A stretch of DNA of 5,689 bases from Candidatus Altarchaeales archaeon (GTDB lineage: Archaea; Altiarchaeota; Altiarchaeia; IMC4; QMZM01), in contig QMZJ01000087.1 in assembly GCA_003663115.1 (NCBI GenBank), positions 1 to 5,689 on the forward strand. The letters run 5' to 3'. The position numbers were made by a program, and so were the translations under genes. The notes beneath the pieces are model-generated. The model did not search any database and was not told the DNA's origin. It saw only the letters and a program-made list of their open reading frames with translations. Of this stretch, positions 1-4,795 are shown piece by piece. How positions within the stretch are numbered: position 1 is the stretch's first letter; each line of letters begins with the position of its first letter.

Positions 1-1
1 A

Positions 2-1411
2 AGTTATGATAACCTCTCTTTATTATGGGTCTTCGAGACGGATGGTTGGATCCGTTCTTCGCCCGCCGTTGCGGACTTGGATAATGACAACGAACTAGAG
101 ATAGTTTTCGGCTCTGACAATGGCTTCCTGTACGCGCTGGATTCTTCCAGGAGGGGTCTGTGGAGCTTTCGGGCGGGGGGGAGGATCCGATCTTCACCCT
201 TTATCGGGGATATTAATAATGACAGCGAACCGGAGATTATCTTCGGCTCCGATGACGGTTTCCTTTATGTCTTAAATTCGAAAGGCAACTTGTTGTGGAG
301 TTTTAAGGCAGAAGATGCCATTGTCTCCTCCCCGGTTGCCGTTGACATCGACGAGGGACCCGGGCTGGAGATCGTATTTGGATCAATGGACGAGAACCTG
401 TATCTCCTGAACCCAGAGGGGAAGCTTCTTAGAAAATTCGAATTAAAAGGTGGCATTGAATCTTCGCCCGCGATAGCTGACTTCGACGGGGATGGAAAGT
501 TAGACATTATAATAGGCACCAATAGCCATAATGTCTATGTCCTGAGTTATCCCGGGACAAAGAGGCTGGCATTTCCCACGAGGGGCAGAGTGGTTTCATC
601 CCCTGTAATTGTCGGGTCCGCCCCAAGGATAGTTATTGCCTCCACTGATGGTGATATCTATGGTCTAACATACAGTGAATACTGGGTTGGAGGGAAAGAT
701 GGATATACCGAGGCCAGAATAAATCGAGCATGGAACTACTCCACAGATGGTGAAGTAATTTCATCTGCTGCCGCAGCTAACCTGCTCGGCTCTGGTTACG
801 AGGAGATAGTTATTGGATCGAGGGATAAGAATTTATATATACTGGACTCATACACGGGAAAACTTTTGAAGAAGTACTTAACAAACGCCCCAATATGCTC
901 CTCGCCGGCAATTGCGAATATTGACGGAGGGGATGAATCAGAAATTGTCTTTGGTTCCGATGATGGTATGCTTTATATAATGAACTCAAGCTGGGAGAGG
1001 GTCTGGAGTTACAAGTGTAAAGGCGCAATAAGGACATCTCCGGTAATTGCCGACCTCAATAATGATGGAAAATCCGAAATTATCGTCGGGGCGGATGACA
1101 ACAGGGTTTATGTCTTCAGTTCCATAGAGGGCCCGACCACTACCATAACAACAACGACGAGCACAACGACGAGCACAACGACGAGCACAACCTCTACAAC
1201 CACAACAACCTCTACAACCACAACAACTTCCTTTGTCAAACCGGAGATCAAAATAGAGGAGGTAGGGCCAACAACAACATTAATGGGGGAGGCACCGCCG
1301 GTTGTTGGAAGGGTCATAGGGGTATCAGTAAACGCGGGATTAACTATATTGGCTATCTTCTTTATCGCCGTGATTTCCTATATCCTGTACAGGAAGGGGG
1401 TGAGGATTTAA
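2..1411 (+). CDS. Secreted FG-GAP/PQQ-like beta-propeller with Thr-rich stalk and C-terminal membrane anchor (5' partial)
   Basis: The frame is open from base 2, and propeller sequence lies upstream of the TTG at 77, so the true start is outside the window. The visible 469 residues hold eight repeats starting near residues 19, 64, 109, 154, 199, 254, 300 and 345. Most are exactly 45 residues and follow the pattern SSP-x-x-x-D-x-(D/N)-x-D-x-x-x-E-I-x-x-G-S-(D/N)-D-G-x-L-Y-x-L. The D/N-rich loops resemble calcium-binding FG-GAP loops, and the following LY.L...G.L.W.F strands resemble PQQ/quinoprotein propellers. A Thr/Ser-only stalk (379-410, with one Ile) follows, then a Pro-containing spacer, a hydrophobic helix (about 443-463) and the basic end RKGVRI. 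The family suggests a surface-exposed binding or scaffold protein; the ligand is unknown. The stalk is a plausible O-glycosylation region. The tail could be a plain anchor or an archaeosortase sorting signal, given the archaeosortase gene about 0.9 kb downstream. The fold assignment is strong; the function is not known. Confidence 0.88.
   Translation, partial: SYDNLSLLWVFETDGWIRSSPAVADLDNDNELEIVFGSDNGFLYALDSSRRGLWSFRAGGRIRSSPFIGDINNDSEPEIIFGSDDGFLYVLNSKGNLLWSFKAEDAIVSSPVAVDIDEGPGLEIVFGSMDENLYLLNPEGKLLRKFELKGGIESSPAIADFDGDGKLDIIIGTNSHNVYVLSYPGTKRLAFPTRGRVVSSPVIVGSAPRIVIASTDGDIYGLTYSEYWVGGKDGYTEARINRAWNYSTDGEVISSAAAANLLGSGYEEIVIGSRDKNLYILDSYTGKLLKKYLTNAPICSSPAIANIDGGDESEIVFGSDDGMLYIMNSSWERVWSYKCKGAIRTSPVIADLNNDGKSEIIVGADDNRVYVFSSIEGPTTTITTTTSTTTSTTTSTTSTTTTTSTTTTTSFVKPEIKIEEVGPTTTLMGEAPPVVGRVIGVSVNAGLTILAIFFIAVISYILYRKGVRI
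1151..1226 (+). repeat. Two adjacent perfect tandem repeats coding the Thr/Ser stalk
   Basis: Three perfect copies of the 12-mer ACAACGACGAGC occupy 1151-1186. After a short ACAA, two perfect copies of the 18-mer CCTCTACAACCACAACAA occupy 1191-1208 and 1209-1226. Both units are multiples of three, so copy-number change would lengthen or shorten the Thr/Ser stalk without a frameshift. The two blocks use different Thr and Ser codons (ACG/AGC versus ACC/TCT), so they probably expanded separately. Confidence 0.9.
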
Positions 1412-1420
1412 GCTTTTTAA
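1405..1420 (+). promoter_or_regulatory. Possible TATA box for the 1436 gene pair
   Basis: TTTAA at 1407-1411 is centred 27 nt before the ATG at 1436 and overlaps the stop codon of the propeller gene. A second AT tract, TTTTTAA at 1414-1420, lies closer. No Shine-Dalgarno sequence precedes the ATG, so a leaderless transcript is plausible. Read-through from the propeller gene, only 24 bp upstream, is an equally good alternative. Confidence 0.35.
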
Positions 1421-1435
1421 GTCCATTAGATAAAC

Positions 1436-1843
1436 ATGACGGGACAGAATAAAGAGATGGATAAAATCATCAGAAATGCAGTCATTGCTGCCATTTTTAT
1501 TGGACTTTTAGTTACCATGTACTTCGTCTTTGCGGGAAAGGAGACGTTTTCTGCTCTCTACATAAAACCAGATTCTTATTCAAATTATGTCGAAAACGAT
1601 AGTGTGTCCTTTGTCTACGGTGTGAGGTGCTTCGAGGGCAGGAGAACAAGATACACATCGGAGATCTTTCTGGGGGACCATTCCCTGGGAAAGAACGAAT
1701 TTGAGATGGATTCGGGAGAAAGGGAGTGGAACGTTAGCTTTAGAATTCCAGATGGAACAGAATTCCCCGTAAAGGTGAGGGTTGTCCTTACCAAGGACAA
1801 CGAGAGCTATGATACTCATTTCTGGTTAAGGGGGAGAAGATAG
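1436..1843 (+). CDS. One-helix membrane protein resembling the C-terminal extracytoplasmic domain of DUF1616
   Basis: The protein has 135 residues. A short charged N-terminus is followed by one membrane helix (about 13-33), then a soluble domain of about 100 residues that should face outside. The domain begins FSALYIKPD and ends in the pattern Y-x-x-H-F-W-L near residues 125-131. Together with a middle segment of the form Y-x-(S/V)-x-(I/V)-x-L-x-G (73-80), this resembles the C-terminal half of DUF1616 proteins, which end in a similar (L)HLWV pattern. The match is from memory of the family, not a search. Full-length DUF1616 proteins carry several membrane helices before this domain; here these appear to be encoded separately at 3340-3702. 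The ectodomain holds three N-glycosylation sequons, at N54, N99 and N122. ATG 1436 is chosen as the first start; ATG 1457 (Met8) is an in-frame alternative. The stop abuts the next start codon, so the two genes are probably cotranscribed. Molecular role unknown. Confidence 0.75.
   Translation: MTGQNKEMDKIIRNAVIAAIFIGLLVTMYFVFAGKETFSALYIKPDSYSNYVENDSVSFVYGVRCFEGRRTRYTSEIFLGDHSLGKNEFEMDSGEREWNVSFRIPDGTEFPVKVRVVLTKDNESYDTHFWLRGRR
1830..1836 (+). promoter_or_regulatory. Ribosome binding site of the 1844 gene
   Basis: GGGGGAG contains a GGAG core at 1833-1836, 7 nt before the ATG at 1844. It lies inside the end of the preceding gene, as expected for translationally coupled partners, and it supports ATG 1844 as the start. 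Confidence 0.55.
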
Positions 1844-2347
1844 ATGGATTCTCTGTTTCACTTTGTATTTGCACTGGTCGGGGGTTATGTCTTTGTTAAA
1901 GCCGTTGGCTTCGAGTCCAGGCTTCTTTTTCTGGTTTTACTGGCTCTTCTCTCCGAGTTCCCCGACGTAAGTCATCTCATGGGCAATTTGGCTCTGCTTC
2001 ACAATATATTTATCTTTGTCCCCCTGCTTTTGCTTTTTCTCTTCTTCCATAAAAAAGGAAAAAAGAATCTGCAGATCTACATGGCTACCTTCATGATAAT
2101 GGTGTACGGGCATTTATTGGCAGATATGATCTTCGGAATCGGAATCCCGTTATTCTTTCCCCTTTCTGCTGAATTTTACCTGATCCCGCAGATGGGTCTC
2201 TGTATGTATGATAGCTCTTTTCCCCACATCATGTACGGCAGTAATCTCGTAGAATGCTTTTTTGCTCCCTCGGGGGTTGCATTGACCCTCTACTTCGGCG
2301 TTATAGGGATTTTAGCTCTCGTAAAGAACTATTTCTTCAGTAAATAG
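1844..2347 (+). CDS. DUF457/YdjM-like membrane-bound metal-dependent hydrolase
   Basis: This 167-residue protein has about four membrane helices. The conserved polar residues of the YdjM/DUF457 family are visible in order: H6 in the first segment, P40-D41 with H44 after the second helix, H53-N54 (family LLH(R/N)), H90 and D94 in the GHLLADM segment, and the PLS at 106-108. These His and Asp residues are the presumed metal ligands in the family. The substrate is not known, though family members are described as membrane-embedded hydrolases, some linked to lipid or envelope functions. The start codon directly follows the stop of the DUF1616-like gene (TAGATG), which implies coupled translation. 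The 3' end overlaps the convergent archaeosortase gene by 19 bp. The ending near residue 167 agrees with small family members. Family assignment is good; activity is inferred. Confidence 0.75.
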   Translation: MDSLFHFVFALVGGYVFVKAVGFESRLLFLVLLALLSEFPDVSHLMGNLALLHNIFIFVPLLLLFLFFHKKGKKNLQIYMATFMIMVYGHLLADMIFGIGIPLFFPLSAEFYLIPQMGLCMYDSSFPHIMYGSNLVECFFAPSGVALTLYFGVIGILALVKNYFFSK

Positions 2348-3174
2348 CGGGAGAAAAAGAAATACCAGAAGGTTGTCATCCAGAGGGAGAAGGCTACCCA
2401 GCCCGCGTGTATGTGCACCATCTGCGTTGCCCCCGAATAGCCATAGAGGTAGGCACTCACGCAGATTATAGTAATTCTGAGAATGTTTGCAAGATATGTG
2501 CCGATATAGCCGACCCCGACGAAAATGACCCCCTTTCGAGAGAGCACCTTTGGGAAAACCAGCATTACCAGGAGAACAGAGGCAGTAAAGGCGCCCAAGG
2601 ACCAGATTCCCGTGCAGTCTATAACAATGGGGATGTTCATGGGCTGTCCTCCCCGGGTCAAAAAGGATATCGTATTATCCGTCTGGGAGACCCCCATACC
2701 CAGAATATTCAATACAATTACTGTAAGCCTGGTGGTAGGTCCAAGAAGAGGAGCCGCGATCCATTCCACGTTCTCCTTAAATAGTTCATAGGTCTGAAAG
2801 CCCAGTATACTAATCAGTGGAATTGAGGATGGCAGTAAGATGGGTTTGAATTCGAGGCAGGCAAAAAGGATCAACGTAATTCCCGACAGCAGTATAGAAA
2901 ACTCTGCTATCGAATATGGTGGGTTTCCAAAGCCCAGGGGCACAGAGATGAAGCTGAAGATGCAGAAGAAAGCACCCAGGGCGATTATTCCGATTTTTTT
3001 CCATTTCGGCAGACCCCCCGCCCTGGACCTCCTTGCTTTATAAAGTACCGCAACGGCCGTCACGACCCATATAAAAATGGGGAAGTGGCTCAAAAACCCT
3101 CCCTGAAATACGAAAAACCATCCCAGAAGCAGTATAATTACCGTCAGAAACCAGTATTTGGCTGTTTTGTACAT
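2329..3174 (-). CDS. Archaeosortase/exosortase family membrane transpeptidase
   Basis: The protein has 281 residues and roughly eight membrane helices. The family signature is complete: Cys187 in DCTGIWSLGAF (186-196), Arg233 in NILRI (230-234) and His256 in the HIHAGW motif (254-259). In archaeosortases and exosortases the Cys and Arg, with a downstream His or Arg, form the active site. They act on exported proteins whose C-terminus carries a short motif, a membrane helix and a basic cluster; they cut there and are thought to pass the protein to a lipid or other acceptor. I cannot assign it to a named subtype (ArtA, B, C and so on). Two halves of a DUF1616-like protein lie on either side, and a protein with a possible sorting-type tail ends at 1411. 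ATG at 3174 is chosen because an in-frame TAG lies two codons upstream. A GGAGG at 3191-3195 is 16 nt from the start, probably too far to be its ribosome site. The gene is intact. Confidence 0.92.
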   Translation of the reverse strand: MYKTAKYWFLTVIILLLGWFFVFQGGFLSHFPIFIWVVTAVAVLYKARRSRAGGLPKWKKIGIIALGAFFCIFSFISVPLGFGNPPYSIAEFSILLSGITLILFACLEFKPILLPSSIPLISILGFQTYELFKENVEWIAAPLLGPTTRLTVIVLNILGMGVSQTDNTISFLTRGGQPMNIPIVIDCTGIWSLGAFTASVLLVMLVFPKVLSRKGVIFVGVGYIGTYLANILRITIICVSAYLYGYSGATQMVHIHAGWVAFSLWMTTFWYFFFSRYLLKK

Positions 3175-3196
3175 TTTATACTATTTGAATCCTCCA

Positions 3197-3203
3197 TTAA
3201 AAA
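3197..3203 (-). promoter_or_regulatory. Likely TATA box of the archaeosortase gene
   Basis: On the minus strand this reads TTTTTAA and is centred 26 nt upstream of the ATG at 3174. That spacing would place transcription initiation at or next to the start codon, giving a leaderless mRNA. A stronger-looking box (TATATAAATA on the minus strand, 3261-3270) lies about 90 nt upstream and would instead give a leader of about 65 nt. Confidence 0.45.
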
Positions 3204-3274
3204 TCCCGTACTGGAATAAAATGCAACAATATACGTAAAAACTCCATAAAAAATGAAAGCTATTTATATATTTT

Positions 3275-3308
3275 GGAATCATTATATATAAGGTAAGAAC
3301 GGAATCAT
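3275..3308 (+). repeat. Direct repeat GGAATCAT flanking a TATA-like tract
   Basis: The octamer occurs at 3275-3282 and 3301-3308, 26 bp apart, on either side of the TATATATAAGG tract. The placement would suit an operator for the rightward unit, but two copies of an 8-mer in an AT-rich region is weak evidence. Confidence 0.4.
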
Positions 3309-3310
3309 CC

Positions 3311-3316
3311 TTTTAA
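3311..3316 (+). promoter_or_regulatory. Likely TATA box of the DUF1616-like/transferase operon
   Basis: TTTTAA is centred 26-27 nt before the ATG at 3340. No Shine-Dalgarno sequence lies between them, only an A-rich stretch, consistent with a leaderless transcript. TATATATAA at 3283-3291 is an alternative that would give a leader of about 27 nt. Confidence 0.45.
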
Positions 3317-3339
3317 TCTTCAGTAACAAATAAATAAAA

Positions 3340-3702
3340 ATGATTCTTTCCATTCTAAGGGTAATATTCGGTTTACTGCTTACCATGTTCATACCGGGGT
3401 TTGCCATTACCCTGGTGATATTCCCCGGAGAGAGTAAAATAGAGAAGGTCGCCCTCTCCTGCGTTTTAAGCATTGCAACAACACTTTTAATGGCCCTATC
3501 TCTCGATCTCGTCTTGGGGATCGACATAACTGCAGAGAGCATGGTCGTTGCCCTTTTATCATTCTCAGCATTTTTCTTTTTAATCTACATCGTCCAAAAA
3601 AGAAGACAGAAAACCCCTATAGAACGTCAGGATCCTGCCGATGCGCACTTAATGGCACGGATAGACCCCATATTAGAGGAGAGACTTAAACCCAGGAAGT
3701 GA
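3340..3702 (+). CDS. Small membrane protein resembling the N-terminal membrane half of DUF1616
   Basis: The protein has 120 residues with three hydrophobic segments (about 2-28, 36-60 and 66-85), followed by a charged, probably cytosolic tail rich in Arg, Lys, Glu and Pro. The start resembles the N-terminus of DUF1616 proteins: R7-x-x-x-G near the start, the PGF turn at 19-21, LVIFPG at 25-30, and a (E/K)KVALSCVLSIA segment at 35-46, like the family's ERIALS-type helix. It lacks the C-terminal extracytoplasmic domain of full-length members; a protein resembling that domain is encoded at 1436-1843. The stop is a clean TGA followed by a new gene, so this is not an obvious frameshift. ATG 3340 is the first start after an in-frame TAA at 3331. 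It forms an operon with the sugar-phosphate transferase 4 bp downstream. Function unknown; family assignment moderate. Confidence 0.72.
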   Translation: MILSILRVIFGLLLTMFIPGFAITLVIFPGESKIEKVALSCVLSIATTLLMALSLDLVLGIDITAESMVVALLSFSAFFFLIYIVQKRRQKTPIERQDPADAHLMARIDPILEERLKPRK

Positions 3703-3703
3703 T
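3695..3703 (+). promoter_or_regulatory. Strong Shine-Dalgarno of the transferase gene
   Basis: GGAAGTGAT differs from the archaeal consensus GGAGGTGAT at one base and ends 3 nt before the ATG at 3707. It overlaps the last codons and stop of the upstream gene. This fixes the start and indicates translational coupling, in contrast to the apparently leaderless first genes of each unit. Confidence 0.75.
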
Positions 3704-3706
3704 ACC

Positions 3707-4663
3707 ATGGAATACATATATCTCTTCATAATGTTCCTGATGGCCTTTTTGGTTACCCTGATATATACGCCAAAATTCATGAAGAAGGCGGTAGAAAAGG
3801 GACTTGTTGTCAGAGACAGGTATAAGAAAGATACGATAGTCCCAACACTTGGAGGTCTAACGATACTCGCGGGGATTCTCTGTTCTCTGATACTTGCACA
3901 GTTGCTCCTTGAGATGGAGATGCGTGAAAAGCTACTGATGTTCTATTTTATCGTATTTACATTCGCCATGTTCGGTTTAGCCGATGATCTCCTGGATGTC
4001 GGACGCAAATCGAAGATTTTCATTCCCTTCTTCCTTGCATTACCCATAGTCGCCCTGAACCCAGAGACACCCATAAATCTCTTCTTCTTCGTTATCGACC
4101 TCAAGGCTTTCTATACCTTCATAATCGCTCCGACCTACATAATGGTTACCGCGAATCTGATAAACATGCACTCTGGCTACAATGGGCTTTCGTGCGGCCT
4201 GTCCTATATCCTGGTCTCCTTCCTGATCATCAGGATATCTCTCGAGTCCGGACTGGATAACCTGTTCTATATACTGCCGATATTCGGTGCAATGCTGGCG
4301 TTCCTCTACTTCAATACCTATCCGGCAAAGATCTTCTGGGGCAATACCGGTAGTTTAATGACCGGAGCCGCCATTGGTGCCTTTATCATAATAAACAAAA
4401 TAGAAATCTTCGGCATCGTCATCCTTATCCCCCACATAGTAAACTTCCTGATGTACATCGTCTGGAGGATCAAAAAACTGGGTGATGTAAAATTCGGAAG
4501 ACTGAGGGAGGACGGCACCCTGGAGGTTCCCAATCCATGGACCCTGAAATGGACGTTCCCCTACTACTTCAGGCTTACAGAGCACCAGACCATGTGGATC
4601 ATGTATTCGCTAACAACCCTTTTCGGAATTCTTGGATTGATCGTTGTTCCCTATTCTATCTGA
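3707..4663 (+). CDS. Polyprenyl-phosphate GlcNAc-1-phosphate transferase (GPT, AglH/Alg7-like, glycosyltransferase family 4)
   Basis: This 318-residue integral membrane protein has about ten helices. The family moves a sugar-1-phosphate from a UDP-sugar to a polyprenyl (dolichyl) phosphate on the cytosolic face, the first committed step of a lipid-linked glycan, in archaea usually for N-glycosylation. Visible motifs are the early cytosolic loop DRYKKDTIVPTLGG (37-50), the Mg-binding D93-D94-x-x-D97, NLINMHSGYNGL (150-161), FWGNTGSL (210-217), H243 in IPHIVNF, and a C-terminal TEH (291-293). The FxGDxGS motif of MraY/WecA has Asn213 where those enzymes have Asp; this may be normal for the archaeal branch. 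The upstream DUF1616-like gene is cotranscribed, and a PIG-L deacetylase follows. The sugar could be GlcNAc or a related HexNAc; the sequence alone does not decide. Length and motifs indicate an intact gene. Confidence 0.88.
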   Translation: MEYIYLFIMFLMAFLVTLIYTPKFMKKAVEKGLVVRDRYKKDTIVPTLGGLTILAGILCSLILAQLLLEMEMREKLLMFYFIVFTFAMFGLADDLLDVGRKSKIFIPFFLALPIVALNPETPINLFFFVIDLKAFYTFIIAPTYIMVTANLINMHSGYNGLSCGLSYILVSFLIIRISLESGLDNLFYILPIFGAMLAFLYFNTYPAKIFWGNTGSLMTGAAIGAFIIINKIEIFGIVILIPHIVNFLMYIVWRIKKLGDVKFGRLREDGTLEVPNPWTLKWTFPYYFRLTEHQTMWIMYSLTTLFGILGLIVVPYSI

Positions 4664-4757
4664 TTGATGGACCGGATTTATATTTCTGTGACACACTATC
4701 TCTTTCAGCAAGGATTTTGAAGTCCTGAAAGATATAATACAATAATCGTTGTTCCCT
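4640..4757 (+). repeat. 13-bp direct repeat bracketing the 3' end of the transferase gene and part of the gap
   Basis: ATCGTTGTTCCCT occurs at 4640-4652 (last codons of the transferase) and again at 4745-4757 (intergenic), 105 bp apart. Perfect 13-bp repeats this close are unlikely by chance. If one repeat plus the 92 bp between is removed, the transferase frame joins on and ends at a TAA after PCPVF, so the stretch could be an old insertion or local duplication. No clear terminal inverted repeats were found at the inner edges. Confidence 0.5.
4697..4736 (+). repeat. Imperfect inverted repeat between transferase and deacetylase genes
   Basis: TATCTCTTTCAG (4697-4708) pairs with CTGAAAGATATA (4725-4736) over 12 bp with one mismatch, leaving a 16-nt loop that also holds AGGA and part of a TCCT. 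It lies 34 nt after the transferase stop. No T-run follows, so it is not a bacterial-type terminator. It could be an mRNA 3' structure, an operator for the downstream gene, or chance. Confidence 0.5.
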
Positions 4758-4765
4758 GCCCAGTC

Positions 4766-4772
4766 TTTTAAA
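4766..4772 (+). promoter_or_regulatory. Likely TATA box of the PIG-L gene
   Basis: TTTTAAA is centred 27 nt before the ATG at 4796. No ribosome binding site lies between, which fits a leaderless transcript. It indicates that the deacetylase has its own promoter instead of relying only on read-through from the transferase. Confidence 0.55.
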
Positions 4773-4795
4773 CTTATACTCATATATATGATACC

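Larger units (their letters stand above)
3175..3339. other. AT-rich divergent promoter region
   Basis: These 165 bp separate the archaeosortase (-) from the DUF1616-like/transferase pair (+). No ORF of note or RNA gene is visible. TATA-like tracts occur at 3261-3271 (TATTTATATAT, readable on both strands), 3281-3291 (ATTATATATAA), 3311-3316 (+) and 3197-3203 (-). The region is much richer in A+T than the genes around it. It could allow coordinated control of both directions. Confidence 0.7.

Noticed and set aside
77..79. TTG at 77 as the start of the propeller gene
   Set aside because: Propeller repeat sequence continues in frame upstream to base 2 (including a complete SSPAVAD blade start), so the gene begins outside the window.
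1151..1226. Short tandem repeats as a CRISPR-like array
   Set aside because: Units of 12 and 18 bp without spacers, in frame inside a coding stalk; this is a low-complexity coding repeat.
1108..1317. Minus-strand ORF rich in Val opposite the Thr stalk
   Set aside because: It is the complement of the ACA/ACG/ACC Thr repeats, with no start signal and no resemblance to a protein family.
2407..3043. Several plus-strand ORFs inside the archaeosortase gene
   Set aside because: The minus-strand frame has a complete family signature over its whole length; the others are compositional shadows.
3191..3195. GGAGG (-) as Shine-Dalgarno of the archaeosortase
   Set aside because: It is 16 nt from the ATG, beyond normal spacing, and an in-frame stop lies between it and the ATG.
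3144..3197. 17-residue minus-strand ORF overlapping the archaeosortase start, as a leader peptide
   Set aside because: Short ORFs this size are common by chance, and the likely TATA box at 3197-3203 would put its ATG upstream of the transcript start.
4664..4728. Possible C/D box RNA (TTGATGG near 4664, CTGA at 4725)
   Set aside because: The C box deviates from RTGATGA, no convincing internal C'/D' pair was found, and the element overlaps the inverted repeat; evidence too weak.
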